A DNA stretch of 58,175 nt, taken from positions 1-58,175 of the forward strand of contig JBOGJG010000420.1 in the NCBI GenBank assembly GCA_050747825.1, read 5' to 3'. The notes under the pieces were generated by a model. The model searched no databases. It saw only the letters and a program-made list of their open reading frames with translations, and was not told the origin of the DNA. How positions within the stretch are numbered: the stretch's first letter is position 1; every line of letters starts with the position of its first letter. Below, in pieces: positions 1-7,641 of this stretch. A program made the position numbers and the translations under genes. This DNA is from JBOGJG01 sp050747825 (GTDB taxonomy: Bacteria; Acidobacteriota; UBA6911; RPQK01; JBOGJG01).

Positions 1-443
1 TGGCTTTGTTGCTCCTCGGTCCCATATTCCCGATATGCTCCCTCGTCGCGCCTCGCCATCAGACCGCACCCATAGGGTACCCGGCTCGCGACGATAGCGC
101 ACTTATTTATGTTACGAAGCACTAGGCTCCCGGGATGCGGCAACATTCCGGGAGTCATACCATGCGATCCTGCGTTTAAGGAGGACCATCAATAGCGAAG
201 AGACATTTTATCACACGCCTGTTTACCTTTGCATTTTGGCCCCTGGCCTGAGCGTCTTATCAGACTGGGAGATCGTGGATGCGGCAGGCGCTGTTAACGG
301 ACCTTCAATCTGGTCAGTCCCTGATGGCGCTTTGGCCCAAAGTTCCGCAATCGCTACTCGAGACTGGGGCGGCTTGCCGAGCCGGCCACCTATGCCCTGT
401 ACGCAAAGTAGTGCCGCTCGGGCTTCTGATCTGCAAGGGGGAA
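1..443. other. non-coding or unresolved edge region
   Basis: No gene could be recognised on either strand. A short inverted repeat lies at 127-154 (CTCCCGG, 14-nt loop, CCGGGAG) without a T-run. A strong Shine-Dalgarno-like AAGGAGG stands at about 179-185 but no ATG, GTG or TTG follows at a useful distance. One plus-strand frame is open from about 98 to 550, but its translation matches no family I know and has no credible start. The first 60 bases may belong to a feature that continues off the window on the minus strand. Confidence 0.5.
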
Positions 444-485
444 GTGTACAATGGGGAACTCCGAACGGGGTTCGCCATTGTACAC
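444..485. repeat. 19-bp inverted repeat (hairpin) over a start codon
   Basis: Two 19-bp arms, 444-462 and 467-485, are reverse complements with two mismatches and are separated by the 4-nt loop GAAC. The outer 11 bp (GTGTACAATGG / CCATTGTACAC) match perfectly. The ATG at 451, the only ATG near the N-terminus of the next gene, lies inside the left arm, so a folded mRNA would hide the start. It could be an operator, a translational switch or a small inserted palindrome. No T-run follows, so it is not a classical terminator. Confidence 0.75.
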
Positions 486-1059
486 GCTGGAATTTAAAAG
501 CTCAGATATTCAGGAAGCTTCCGGAATCCAGAAGGCCGTCGAAAGGATAGGAGCCGCCAGGCAGCCCGTGGTCCTGGTCGAAGCCATGGGACAGAGTGCG
601 CAGCAGCTTCTGAAAGCCGCAGAAAAAGCAGCTCGCCAGGACCTGGTCCTGGCTTCCACGCTGGCTGAAGGGTTGAGGACGTATCACATGCAGGTGGCGC
701 AGCAAGTCACCTCCAATGCTGTCTGGAAGCAGACCAAAGCCCAGCTCAGTTCGCTTTTCGAAGAAATATCCAGTCTGTTGCAGGGTCTCTACCTGCTGGG
801 CGAGTTCAGCCCGCATGGAAAGAGGGTCGCCGGCTTTTATGCCGAAAGATCAGGCGCCATCATCCTCTCTCAAGCTCTGCACGAAAGCGGACGCCCATCC
901 CAAAGCTTCGCCGCACGGGAGGCTTTCCTGTCTGTTGACAACGCGGGAAGAGAATCCATACAGGCTTCGCTCCGGGCGGAAATCGATGGGCTGCTGAAAG
1001 AACTTCATATCCCGGTTCTGCCTGCCTCTTTGGGCGCCCTGATTTTCGGCCCGTCGTGA
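451..1059 (+). CDS. degenerate aspartate-kinase-like N-terminal domain protein
   Basis: This 202-residue protein follows the layout of the N-terminal half of aspartokinase. A strand and loop at residues 13-19 replace the catalytic KFGGTS (here EFKSSD). The VVLVEAMG strand matches the family's VVVVSAMG and is followed by the QQLLKAAEKA helix. Around residues 110-150 there is a GLYLLGEFSP...ERSGAIILSQAL segment like the family's GErlSa region. The protein stops where the rest of the kinase domain and the ACT domains (about 250 residues more) should follow. With its KFGGTS motif altered it is probably not a kinase; it could be a regulator or a remnant. A purine-rich RBS (AAGGGGGAA) precedes ATG 451. 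The start lies inside a hairpin, and TTG 478 is an alternative. The stop overlaps the next start. Confidence 0.6.
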   Translation: MGNSERGSPLYTLEFKSSDIQEASGIQKAVERIGAARQPVVLVEAMGQSAQQLLKAAEKAARQDLVLASTLAEGLRTYHMQVAQQVTSNAVWKQTKAQLSSLFEEISSLLQGLYLLGEFSPHGKRVAGFYAERSGAIILSQALHESGRPSQSFAAREAFLSVDNAGRESIQASLRAEIDGLLKELHIPVLPASLGALIFGPS

Positions 1060-1511
1060 CCATTCAAAAAATCGTGACCGGAGGCCAGACGGGCGTGGAC
1101 CGTGCTGCTTTGGACGTCTGCCTGGAATTGAGCATCCCCTGTGGAGGATGGTCTCCCAAAGGCCGCCTGGCAGAGGACGGCAGGATCTCCGACCGTTACC
1201 CGCTGCGCGAGACTCCTTCTCAAGTCTTCGCTCAACGAACCGAGTGGAATGTCCGTGATTCGGACGGCTCACTGGTGCTGCACCGCGGAAAGCCGGCGGG
1301 CGGAACCGCCAAAACCGTCGAATTCGCCATTAAGCAGCGCCGCCCTTATCTCTGCATTGATTTGACGCAAGCCCTCGACCTAAACCAGATTCGATCCTGG
1401 CTTCTGAGCCGGCGGGTGTCCGTCCTCAACATCGCCGGCCCCCGGGAGAGCGAAGAGCCGGGCATTTACGCCCAGGCAAGAGAGCTGCTGACCAGACTCC
1501 TTGAGACTTGA
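1056..1511 (+). CDS. putative molybdenum carrier / SLOG-fold nucleotide-binding protein
   Basis: The 151-residue protein opens with KIVTGGQTGVDRAALD, the glycine-rich nucleotide-binding loop of the SLOG/YpsA superfamily, in the form typical of the putative molybdenum carrier family (molybdenum-cofactor carrier-like proteins). Further family marks are CGGWSPKGRLAEDG, the TEWNVRDSDGSLVL strand and a C-terminal NIAGPRES segment. The length is normal for the family. The fold and nucleotide binding are well supported; cofactor transport is only inferred for bacterial members. The start is GTG 1056, which overlaps the TGA of the upstream gene by 4 nt, so translation of the pair is probably coupled. 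No molybdenum genes lie nearby. Confidence 0.85.
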   Translation: MTIQKIVTGGQTGVDRAALDVCLELSIPCGGWSPKGRLAEDGRISDRYPLRETPSQVFAQRTEWNVRDSDGSLVLHRGKPAGGTAKTVEFAIKQRRPYLCIDLTQALDLNQIRSWLLSRRVSVLNIAGPRESEEPGIYAQARELLTRLLET

Positions 1512-1660
1512 TGGCAAGCCAGCGCGTGTCGCCCGTAGCCACCTGTAACTGAATGGCTGGGGGTTTGGGATTTACCTAGACATCCGTCGGCTTTTTTCCT
1601 ACAATCCGGTTCCAACTTTTCTGACAGATCAACGTCATAGAATTTAGAGAGTTATGGTGG

Positions 1661-1792
1661 ATGATGGAAAATAAAGGCAAACCAAAAGAGAAGTCAGTAC
1701 CGTTGGCAGAGCAGACCGGAACGCCGCTCAAGTGGGAATTAAGCGACGAAGACCGCCTGTTTTTACGGTCCTGCAATATCAGCCCGGAATAG
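1661..1792 (+). CDS. small hypothetical protein (43 aa)
   Basis: An ORF from ATG 1661 (or ATG 1664, the next codon) encodes a hydrophilic, lysine/glutamate-rich peptide that ends in DEDRLFLRSCNISPE. The C-terminal acidic-plus-FLRS-plus-IxPE pattern resembles short proteins I have seen in Acidobacteriota, but no function is known to me. The ribosome-binding site is weak (GAGAG about 10 nt upstream). The last 14 nt overlap the 3' end of the convergent response regulator gene, so this could be a chance ORF. Confidence 0.45.
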   Translation: MMENKGKPKEKSVPLAEQTGTPLKWELSDEDRLFLRSCNISPE

Positions 1793-2150
1793 CCAGTATC
1801 CGCTGCACTTCCCTGTGCAGCTTCATAGGGTCAAAAGGCTTTACAATGACTCCTTTTGCGCCCATGGCGACTAGGCGCTTCGCTTCAGAGCGGCTCCGTT
1901 TGGCCGTGTGAAAGATCACGGGAATGTCTCTGGTCTTTTCATTTTGGCGAAGGCGCTTCAGCACTTCCGTGCCGTCGATATCCGGCAGGACGATATCCAT
2001 CAGAATGGCGTCGGGACGCTCGTTCTGGGCTTCAGTGAGAGCCTGAATTCCGCCCTGGGCCCGGACGACCTGCATCCCTCCTAAATCTTCCAGAGCCATC
2101 GATGCGACCATAAGCAAGGCCAGGTCGTCATCGACCAGAAGAATTTTCAC
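1779..2150 (-). CDS. single-domain response regulator
   Basis: This CheY-like receiver domain has about 123 residues. It shows the acidic triad start VKILLVDDD, the phospho-acceptor Asp in ILMDIVLPDIDG at about residue 52, the Thr of FHTAK and the Lys of VKPFDP. There is no output domain, so it must pass or accept phosphate, or act through protein contact. GTG 2150 is preferred because AAAGG lies about 7 nt upstream and the start then follows the upstream kinase stop by 10 nt; the longer reading from 2213 would run back into the kinase gene. It is the last gene of a minus-strand phosphorelay block. Confidence 0.85.
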   Translation of the reverse strand: MKILLVDDDLALLMVASMALEDLGGMQVVRAQGGIQALTEAQNERPDAILMDIVLPDIDGTEVLKRLRQNEKTRDIPVIFHTAKRSRSEAKRLVAMGAKGVIVKPFDPMKLHREVQRILAIPG

Positions 2151-2160
2151 CTGATACCTT

Positions 2161-3336
2161 TTATCCGGCGGAAGCGCTTGACAAGCCGTGTGCTTTATTG
2201 ATCGTGGCGCCACGAGCCAGGACCACGCTAAAGGTCGAACCCTTACCTTCTTCGCTGCTGATCTCCAGCAAATAGCCCATGAACTGGCAAAGCGAGCGGC
2301 AAATAGTCAGACCCAGTCCCGTCCCTCCGGCGCCGCTCTGGAAATCCGTTTTGAGTTGCTGGAAGGGTTCCAGAATATTGCTGATCTCCTTTCCGGGAAT
2401 TCCTATACCCGTATCCCGCACGTCGATCCTGACAGGCTGGCGCGTCATTGGATCGATCTCAACCTCCACACTTACGCTTCCGTTCTTGGTGAACTTCAGA
2501 GCGTTGGCGACGAGATTCAGCAAGACTTGCCTTAGCTTGGCGCGGTCAGCCTGAAGGGGCTGCATGGGTGTCGGAACCTGAGCCAGCAGTTCAACACGGC
2601 GATCACCCACTTGGCTTTCGAGCTGTCCCAAGACTTCGTCGATAAGCAAATCCAGATGGACTGGAGTCAACTCCAACTCAACACGGCCGGCCTCCACTTT
2701 GGAGAGATCCAGGATTTCATTGATGAGATCCAGAAGATGCCTGCCGTTGTACAGGATACGATCCAGGTAAGCGATCTCCCCGTGATCAAAATTCCCCCTC
2801 TTGTTCTTGAGGAGGATATTTGTGAAGCCAATGATGGAATTCAGGGGAGTGCGCAATTCATGGCTCATCCTGGCCACAAACTCGCTCTTGGCCCGACTGG
2901 CTTCTTCAGCCGTCTCCTTGGCTATGCGCAAGTCGTCAGCTTTTTTTCGCTCGCTATGGGCGAGGGCATAACGGATCGAGCGCTCCAGCAATGGAGCGCT
3001 GATTTCCCCCTTGACCAGGTAATCGGCAGCGCCGGCCTTCATCGCTTCGAGATCCAGATCATGGTCGCCCTGGCCCGTGAGCAAAATCATGAGGGCTGAG
3101 CACTCAGCAGATGCAGCCTCTTTGAGCAACTCGATGCCGCTGTGTGCGCCCAGGCGGTAGTCGATCAAATAGAGGTCGTGCTCCTGCCGAAAGACGGCTG
3201 ACAATCCGGCGTCGTAGTTATCCAGCCAGTCGAGCTGATATTTCCGTCCCTGGATTTCGGAGAGCAGCTCTCGAGTCAGAATGTAGTCGTCTTCGTCATC
3301 TTCGATCAACAGGATCTTGATAGTGCGCTCTTCCAT
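2161..3336 (-). CDS. hybrid sensor kinase with N-terminal receiver (REC-HisKA-HATPase)
   Basis: The 391-residue soluble protein begins with a receiver domain (IEDDEDD near residues 11-17, phospho-acceptor Asp59 in LYLIDYRLG, Lys109 in DYLVKGE). A coiled linker follows, then a HisKA domain with phospho-acceptor His159 in MSHELRTPLNS, and an HATPase domain with N box NLVANALKF, DTGIGIP and GGTGLGL. No sensor or membrane segment is present, so it is probably controlled by phosphorylation of its own receiver. ATG 3336 starts 4 nt after the preceding regulator's stop and has an AAGGG upstream. An alternative start at 3381 would overlap that gene. Confidence 0.9.
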   Translation of the reverse strand: MEERTIKILLIEDDEDDYILTRELLSEIQGRKYQLDWLDNYDAGLSAVFRQEHDLYLIDYRLGAHSGIELLKEAASAECSALMILLTGQGDHDLDLEAMKAGAADYLVKGEISAPLLERSIRYALAHSERKKADDLRIAKETAEEASRAKSEFVARMSHELRTPLNSIIGFTNILLKNKRGNFDHGEIAYLDRILYNGRHLLDLINEILDLSKVEAGRVELELTPVHLDLLIDEVLGQLESQVGDRRVELLAQVPTPMQPLQADRAKLRQVLLNLVANALKFTKNGSVSVEVEIDPMTRQPVRIDVRDTGIGIPGKEISNILEPFQQLKTDFQSGAGGTGLGLTICRSLCQFMGYLLEISSEEGKGSTFSVVLARGATINKAHGLSSASAG

Positions 3337-3340
3337 TTGG

Positions 3341-3802
3341 TCAGCCCTTGGCCGGCTCGGGAGGTAATTCGACAATTTCAAACCAGTATTTTCCCAACGT
3401 CTTGGTCACATCAATCAAGGCGTCGAAAGTAACAGGCTTGGTTATAAATGAGCTCACTCCCAGGTCGTAGCTCTTCAGGATATCTTTTTCAGCCTTTGAG
3501 GTCGTCAGAACTACTATGGGTATACTCCGCAGCCCGGGCGAGGCCTTGATCTCCTTCAAGGCTTCGCGGCCATCCTTCTTGGGCATGTTCAAATCCAGGA
3601 GGATCAGCCCGGGCCTGGGCGCTTTATCTTGGCCGGAGTATTTGCCTTGACGGCGCAAATAGTCGAGCAATTCTTCGCCATCCTCGACAAACTCCAAGTT
3701 GTTGGCCAGACGGCTCTCTTCCAGGGCTTCTCTCATGAGCATTCGATCGTCCGGGTCGTCTTCAGCTACCAGGATAGTAATGGGTCTTCCAAGATTTTTC
3801 AC
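3341..3802 (-). CDS. Rcp1-type single-domain response regulator
   Basis: The 153-residue receiver has a long insertion between strand 2 and the phospho-acceptor (LLDYLRRQGKYSG), typical of the Rcp1-like regulators that partner phytochrome or hybrid kinases. It shows AEDDPDDR at residues 14-20, Asp70 in LILLDLNMPKKDG, TTS and FITKPV. No output domain is present. Its stop lies 4 nt before the start of the hybrid kinase gene, so the two are almost certainly co-translated and are candidate partners. Confidence 0.9.
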   Translation of the reverse strand: MKNLGRPITILVAEDDPDDRMLMREALEESRLANNLEFVEDGEELLDYLRRQGKYSGQDKAPRPGLILLDLNMPKKDGREALKEIKASPGLRSIPIVVLTTSKAEKDILKSYDLGVSSFITKPVTFDALIDVTKTLGKYWFEIVELPPEPAKG

Positions 3803-3828
3803 TTCTCAATGCCTCTCCTCGGGCGATT

Positions 3829-4233
3829 TTACCCGGGCCCATTTCTTTCAAAAATGCTGTGGCCGAGTCTCCCTGTCAGGCAACGCTGGATGGCGGCCAG
3901 CAGAATGCCCTCATCTACGATAGGCTTAGCCACATACTCGTTAAATCCGGCGGCCAGATATTTTTCTCGATCTCCAGTCATAGCGTGAGCAGTCAGCGCA
4001 ATGACCGGCAGGCTGCTCAGTTCCGAATCGGAGCGAATTTCGTGCAGGACCTCAGTGCCGTCAAGTTCCGGCAGTGAGATATCGAGCAGGACCAAATCAG
4101 GCCTGCTTTCTCGAATACCCTCCAGCGCCTGCGCCCCGCTTTCATATTCAATAATTTCGTAGTGATCCTCAAGGATAACGTGCACAAGCATCCGATTGTC
4201 AGGATTATCCTCGACAAGGGCAATCCGTTTCAT
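3829..4233 (-). CDS. single-domain response regulator (DivK-like)
   Basis: The receiver of about 134 residues begins MKRIALVEDNPDNRML. Asp51 lies in LVLLDISLPELDG; TAHAMTGDREKYLAAGFNEYVAKPI is characteristic of DivK/hybrid-kinase receivers that exchange phosphate with Hpt proteins. ATG 4233 overlaps the TGA of the upstream Hpt gene (ATGA), which argues for a coupled Hpt-receiver pair and against the longer reading from 4302. There is no output domain. Confidence 0.9.
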   Translation of the reverse strand: MKRIALVEDNPDNRMLVHVILEDHYEIIEYESGAQALEGIRESRPDLVLLDISLPELDGTEVLHEIRSDSELSSLPVIALTAHAMTGDREKYLAAGFNEYVAKPIVDEGILLAAIQRCLTGRLGHSIFERNGPG

Positions 4234-4601
4234 GACTGCAATTCTTGCCTTTCCTGCTCCAGCAACCTGGTGACCTCCAGGCAAGCGGTCTCGAGGTCGC
4301 AAAGAAGACTGGAGAGGTTGTCTCCCCTGTTGCCGGATGCCAGTTCCTCGATTCGACTCGCCAGATTGTGGACCTCGAGGGCTCCAACCGTACCGGCGCT
4401 CGACTTTATGGAATGAGCTGCCCGCTCCACAGTCCGAAGCTGTTCCCCCTCGAGACCATTGCGCGCCGACCGAACGCGTTCCGGCACATAGGCGAGCCAG
4501 GCATCGATTACTTTGCGCAGCAGTTCATCTCCTCCCAAACGCCGCAGACGCTCTAAAGCTTCGGGATCTATCACAGGCCGCGGCGACGGGATATTCTCCA
4601 T
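4230..4601 (-). CDS. Hpt (histidine phosphotransfer) domain protein
   Basis: The 123-residue helical protein carries the Hpt signature AAHSIKSSAGTVGA, with phospho-acceptor His63 followed by Lys and a small-residue helix. LLRKVIDAWLAYVPERV before it matches the family's first helices. It should shuttle phosphate between receivers in the same block, most directly to the ATGA-overlapping receiver downstream. It starts just after the phosphatase stop. Confidence 0.9.
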   Translation of the reverse strand: MENIPSPRPVIDPEALERLRRLGGDELLRKVIDAWLAYVPERVRSARNGLEGEQLRTVERAAHSIKSSAGTVGALEVHNLASRIEELASGNRGDNLSSLLCDLETACLEVTRLLEQERQELQS

Positions 4602-4604
4602 GAG

Positions 4605-5360
4605 TCAGTCGAGGTTCAGGATTTTCAGAAGCACGATCGAGGTATTATCGAGGCCACCCCGTTCGTTTGCGACGGAAATCAGCCGATTGACGGTTACATC
4701 ATGTGTCTCAGAAGAGTTCAAGATGGACTGAATCTCATCATCGCCCAACAACCCGTTCAGACCGTCGGTACAGCCGAGAAAAAGGTCTCCCGGGGAAACA
4801 TCCACCGAGAAAACATCCACTTGGGCCGAAGAGCCGAGTCCCAGAGAGCGATCCAACAGGTTTCTCTGAGGGTGGTGCATGATCTGTTTTTTGTTTAATT
4901 TGCCTGCCCTATAGAGTTTAAAAACGGGCGTGTGGTCGTCGGTCAACTGTTCCAATTGTTCCCCTCGATAGCGGTAAATCCGGCTGTCCCCGATATGCCC
5001 GATCAAGACGGCCCTATCCGACCCGTCAGGCAGCCAAACAACGCTGAGCGTAGTTCCCATCCCGCGGTGCTCCGGATGCACTTTCTGGTCGTCAAAAATA
5101 CGCTTATTGGCTACCAATATGGCAGATTTGAGGGCGTCATCCAAGGGGAGCGTGTTTTTTTTGAGCTCCTCAACGATCAGGTTTGCCGCCATGGCGCTGG
5201 CCACTTCTCCCGCCGCATGCCCTCCCATCCCATCACAGATACCAAAAAGCCCCAACTCGGGCGCCAGGACCAGCGCATCCTCGTTATTGGTGCGGATCAG
5301 ACCAACATCGGATTGGGCGTGGAAGTGAAACCGGCGAGTCTTGCCACTGCACAAGGACAT
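4605..5360 (-). CDS. PP2C-family serine/threonine protein phosphatase
   Basis: The 251-residue single-domain PP2C phosphatase shows the metal-binding motifs in order: SDVGLIRTNNED, FGICDGMGGHAAGEVAS, GHIGDSRIYRYR, the DDHTP segment and C-terminal GGLDNTSIVLL. The length and lack of extra domains match Stp/PrpC-type phosphatases that reverse Hanks-kinase phosphorylation in the cytoplasm. It is the first gene of the phosphorelay block, 3 nt before the Hpt gene, which suggests crosstalk between Ser/Thr and His/Asp phosphorylation. No kinase of the Hanks type is in the window. Confidence 0.9.
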   Translation of the reverse strand: MSLCSGKTRRFHFHAQSDVGLIRTNNEDALVLAPELGLFGICDGMGGHAAGEVASAMAANLIVEELKKNTLPLDDALKSAILVANKRIFDDQKVHPEHRGMGTTLSVVWLPDGSDRAVLIGHIGDSRIYRYRGEQLEQLTDDHTPVFKLYRAGKLNKKQIMHHPQRNLLDRSLGLGSSAQVDVFSVDVSPGDLFLGCTDGLNGLLGDDEIQSILNSSETHDVTVNRLISVANERGGLDNTSIVLLKILNLD

Positions 5361-5450
5361 TTTACCAAGTATCGCAGAAAACTCCCGGAAAAGGCTATTA
5401 TGAGACGGCCGCCGACCAGCGGACGGTTGAGGAGTACAAGCAAGAGATCA

Positions 5451-5471
5451 GTTCAAAGTTGAAGGTTCAAA
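5451..5471. repeat. heptamer array, three units of GTTCAAA type
   Basis: Three consecutive 7-bp units (GTTCAAA, GTTGAAG, GTTCAAA) lie between the phosphatase start and the ligA stop. This is one locus of the dispersed 7-bp repeat class seen at many gene borders in this window. Confidence 0.6.
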
Positions 5472-5497
5472 GCAGTAAATAGGTCTTCTCAAGAATC

Positions 5498-5517
5498 TGC
5501 GTGATGGCCATCACGCA
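5498..5517. repeat. perfect 20-bp palindrome downstream of ligA
   Basis: TGCGTGATGG is followed directly by its reverse complement CCATCACGCA, 10 bp past the ligA stop codon. It can fold as an 8-bp stem with a 4-nt loop, but neither strand has a following T-run. It could be a protein-binding site or an mRNA end stabiliser. Confidence 0.7.
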
Positions 5518-5527
5518 ATTCGTCTGG

Positions 5528-7552
5528 CTAACTGTTGCTTTGAATCAGCTCTCGCAATTCCTGCTCAGCGATCGTTTTGACCCCGAGTTTCTGAGCTTTA
5601 GCCATCTTGGTGCCGGGCTCTTCTCCCACTACTAGGTAGTCGGTCCTGGCCGAAACAGAAGACGTGACCTTGCCGCCGTTTTTTTCGATAAAATCGGTTG
5701 CATCTTTCCGGCTGAAGGCGGGCAGTGTTCCGGTAATAACGAAAGTCTTTCCGCTGAGCGGGCCTTGCTTCTTCGCCAGTTCTGTTTCCAACACCTGGAA
5801 GCGCAGTCCCGATTTTTTCAGTCTCTCGATAAAATCCCGGTTACCTCCGGTCTCGAAATAACTGTGCACGCTGCGGGCTATTTCGGGACCAATCCCTTCG
5901 GCTGCTGAAATATCCTGCTCAGAGGCCTTCATCAGCGAGTTGATGTCCCGGAAGTGAGCAGCCAGCACCTCGGCAATCTTTTCACCCACGTGGCGAATCC
6001 CCAGAGCAAACAGGACGCGCGGAAATGGCTGCCCCTTGCTCTCCTCGATGCTCGACAACAAATTGCCGATGGACCTTTCCTTGAAACCGTCAAGGCGGGC
6101 GAGATCCTCGGCGCTAAGAGAATAGAGATCGGCCGGGTCTCTGATAATTCCAAGCTCCAGCAGCTTTGCCAAAGTCCGCGCCCCGAGTCCCCGAATGTCC
6201 ATCGCTCCCTGGCTGACGAAATGATTCAAGGATTCGTAGCGCTGTGCGGGGCACTGCCGGTTGATGCAGTAAGCCATAGCCACTCCGGGTTCGCGCACCA
6301 CTGCCGACTGGCAGACGGGACACCTGTCTGGGTACTTGAATGCACGCTCCGTCCCGGTGCGCTTCTCGCGAACTGGCCCGACCACCTGGGGAATGACGTC
6401 TCCCGCGCGCTTAACAAGGACCATGTCTCCCTCACGGATATCTTTGCGCCCGATGTCATCTTCATTGTGCAGGGTGGCCTGCCGCACGGTTACACCGCCG
6501 ACCTGCACCGGCTCCAGGACTGCATAGGGGTTCAATGCTCCGGTGCGACCTACATTGATGCGGATCTCAATCAGACGAGTGGTCCCAAGCTGCCCGGGAA
6601 ACTTATAGGCGACCGCCCACCTGGGGTCGCGGCTGACGACCCCAAGGCGCCGCTGATATTCGAGATTGTTCACTTTGACGACGACTCCATCGATCTCATA
6701 ATTCAGAGAGTTGCGTTTTTCCTGCCATTCCTCGCAGTAGGCATAGACCTCTTCGATGCTCCCATGGCGCCTGTAATTTGGATTGACAGGAAAACTCCAG
6801 CTCGAAAGCTGTCGGAGAACGTCCATCTGGGTCTCGAATTCGACACCTTGGGCATGGCCGACGGAGAAGGCGTAGAAGGTCACCGGTCGCGAGGCAGTCA
6901 CCCGGGGGTCCAGTTGGCGCAGGGTTCCGGCTGTGGCATTGCGCGGATTTGCAAAGAGTGGCTCCCCGGCCGTAGCCCTGTCCTCGTTCAATTGCGTGAA
7001 TGCCGAAATCGGAAGAAAGACCTCTCCCCGCACTTCCAGCAGAGAAGGCGTTCGCTTGTCATCCAAAAGGCGCAGGGGAATGGCGCGGATGGTTTTCAGA
7101 TTGGCTGTGACATCCTCCCCGACCATTCCGTTTCCTCGAGTCGCCCCCCGCATCAATCTCCCGCCCCGGTAAGTCAAGGCGACCGCCACTCCATCCATCT
7201 TCAGCTCGGTCACGAATTCCACATCTGACCGGCCTAAAAGAGCTGTAATACGCCGGTTAAAAGCATATAGCTCCTCCCGATTGAAAGCGTTGGCGAGACT
7301 CAGCATGGGAGCGTGGTGCTCAACCTTCCGGAACTTTTCCTGGGGCGCCGCGCCCACACGCCGTGTGGGAGAATCGGGAGAGGTCAATTCCGGGAACTCG
7401 CGCTCCAGCTCCACCAACTCGCGGAAGAGACGATCGTACTCCTCATCCGAGATGACAGGGTCGCCTGCAACGTGGTAGCGGTAGTTATGCAACTCAAGCT
7501 GGCTGCGAAGCTCCGCAACGCGGGCCGCAACCTGGTCAGCATCCCTTGTCAC
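5528..7552 (-). CDS. ligA: NAD-dependent DNA ligase LigA
   Basis: LigA seals nicks in duplex DNA during replication and repair, using NAD. The 674-residue length is standard. Domains in order: Ia domain with the HNYRYHV helix and ISDEEYDRLFREL; adenylation domain with the nucleophilic lysine in ELKMDGVAV; the YAFSVGHAQG and EIDGVVVKVN motifs; OB fold; a four-cysteine zinc finger (CPVCQSA...CINRQC); helix-hairpin-helix repeats (IRGLGARTLAKLLELG and HVGEKIAEVLA); and a C-terminal BRCT domain (GKTFVITGTL). The start is GTG 7552, inside a 15-bp palindrome and without a clear RBS. The gene stands alone between palindromic borders. Confidence 0.97.
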   Translation of the reverse strand: MTRDADQVAARVAELRSQLELHNYRYHVAGDPVISDEEYDRLFRELVELEREFPELTSPDSPTRRVGAAPQEKFRKVEHHAPMLSLANAFNREELYAFNRRITALLGRSDVEFVTELKMDGVAVALTYRGGRLMRGATRGNGMVGEDVTANLKTIRAIPLRLLDDKRTPSLLEVRGEVFLPISAFTQLNEDRATAGEPLFANPRNATAGTLRQLDPRVTASRPVTFYAFSVGHAQGVEFETQMDVLRQLSSWSFPVNPNYRRHGSIEEVYAYCEEWQEKRNSLNYEIDGVVVKVNNLEYQRRLGVVSRDPRWAVAYKFPGQLGTTRLIEIRINVGRTGALNPYAVLEPVQVGGVTVRQATLHNEDDIGRKDIREGDMVLVKRAGDVIPQVVGPVREKRTGTERAFKYPDRCPVCQSAVVREPGVAMAYCINRQCPAQRYESLNHFVSQGAMDIRGLGARTLAKLLELGIIRDPADLYSLSAEDLARLDGFKERSIGNLLSSIEESKGQPFPRVLFALGIRHVGEKIAEVLAAHFRDINSLMKASEQDISAAEGIGPEIARSVHSYFETGGNRDFIERLKKSGLRFQVLETELAKKQGPLSGKTFVITGTLPAFSRKDATDFIEKNGGKVTSSVSARTDYLVVGEEPGTKMAKAQKLGVKTIAEQELRELIQSNS

Positions 7553-7557
7553 AAGGG
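7543..7557. promoter_or_regulatory. 15-bp palindrome over the ligA start codon
   Basis: CCCTTGT, one central base, ACAAGGG: perfect arms around position 7550, covering the GTG start of ligA. Its place suggests an operator or translational control element, but no protein can be named. Confidence 0.4.
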
Positions 7558-7570
7558 GAATATAGCATTA

Positions 7571-7606
7571 GTGACTGGGCACTGGGGCACTGGGGCATTG
7601 GTGACC
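7571..7606. repeat. tandem 7/8-bp units (GGGCACTG type)
   Basis: Units GTGACTG, GGCACTG, GGGCACTG and GGGCATTG follow one another just upstream of ligA and before the next small gene. The unit length varies between 7 and 8 bp, so this is an imperfect member of the short-unit repeat class of the window. Confidence 0.6.
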
Positions 7607-7641
7607 ATTCTCATCTCAAATCTGCTATCATACGAAGAACC

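Noticed and set aside
1..60. Minus-strand stretch GAGGCGCGACGAGGGAGCAT with some likeness to the start of a lysine riboswitch
   Set aside because: Only the first conserved block is similar, the rest of the core does not match in the visible part, and the transcript would leave the window.
236..550. 104-aa plus-strand ORF (and a 72-aa ORF at 279-497) upstream of the aspartokinase-like gene
   Set aside because: TTG-type or unsupported starts, no family, and both overlap the better-supported gene in another frame.
1576..1776. 66-aa minus-strand ORF opposite the small 43-aa ORF
   Set aside because: No RBS or family; the plus-strand reading has more gene-like composition.
5954..7228. 424-aa ORF antisense to ligA
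   Set aside because: Shadow of the highly conserved ligA frame; no domain and no RBS.
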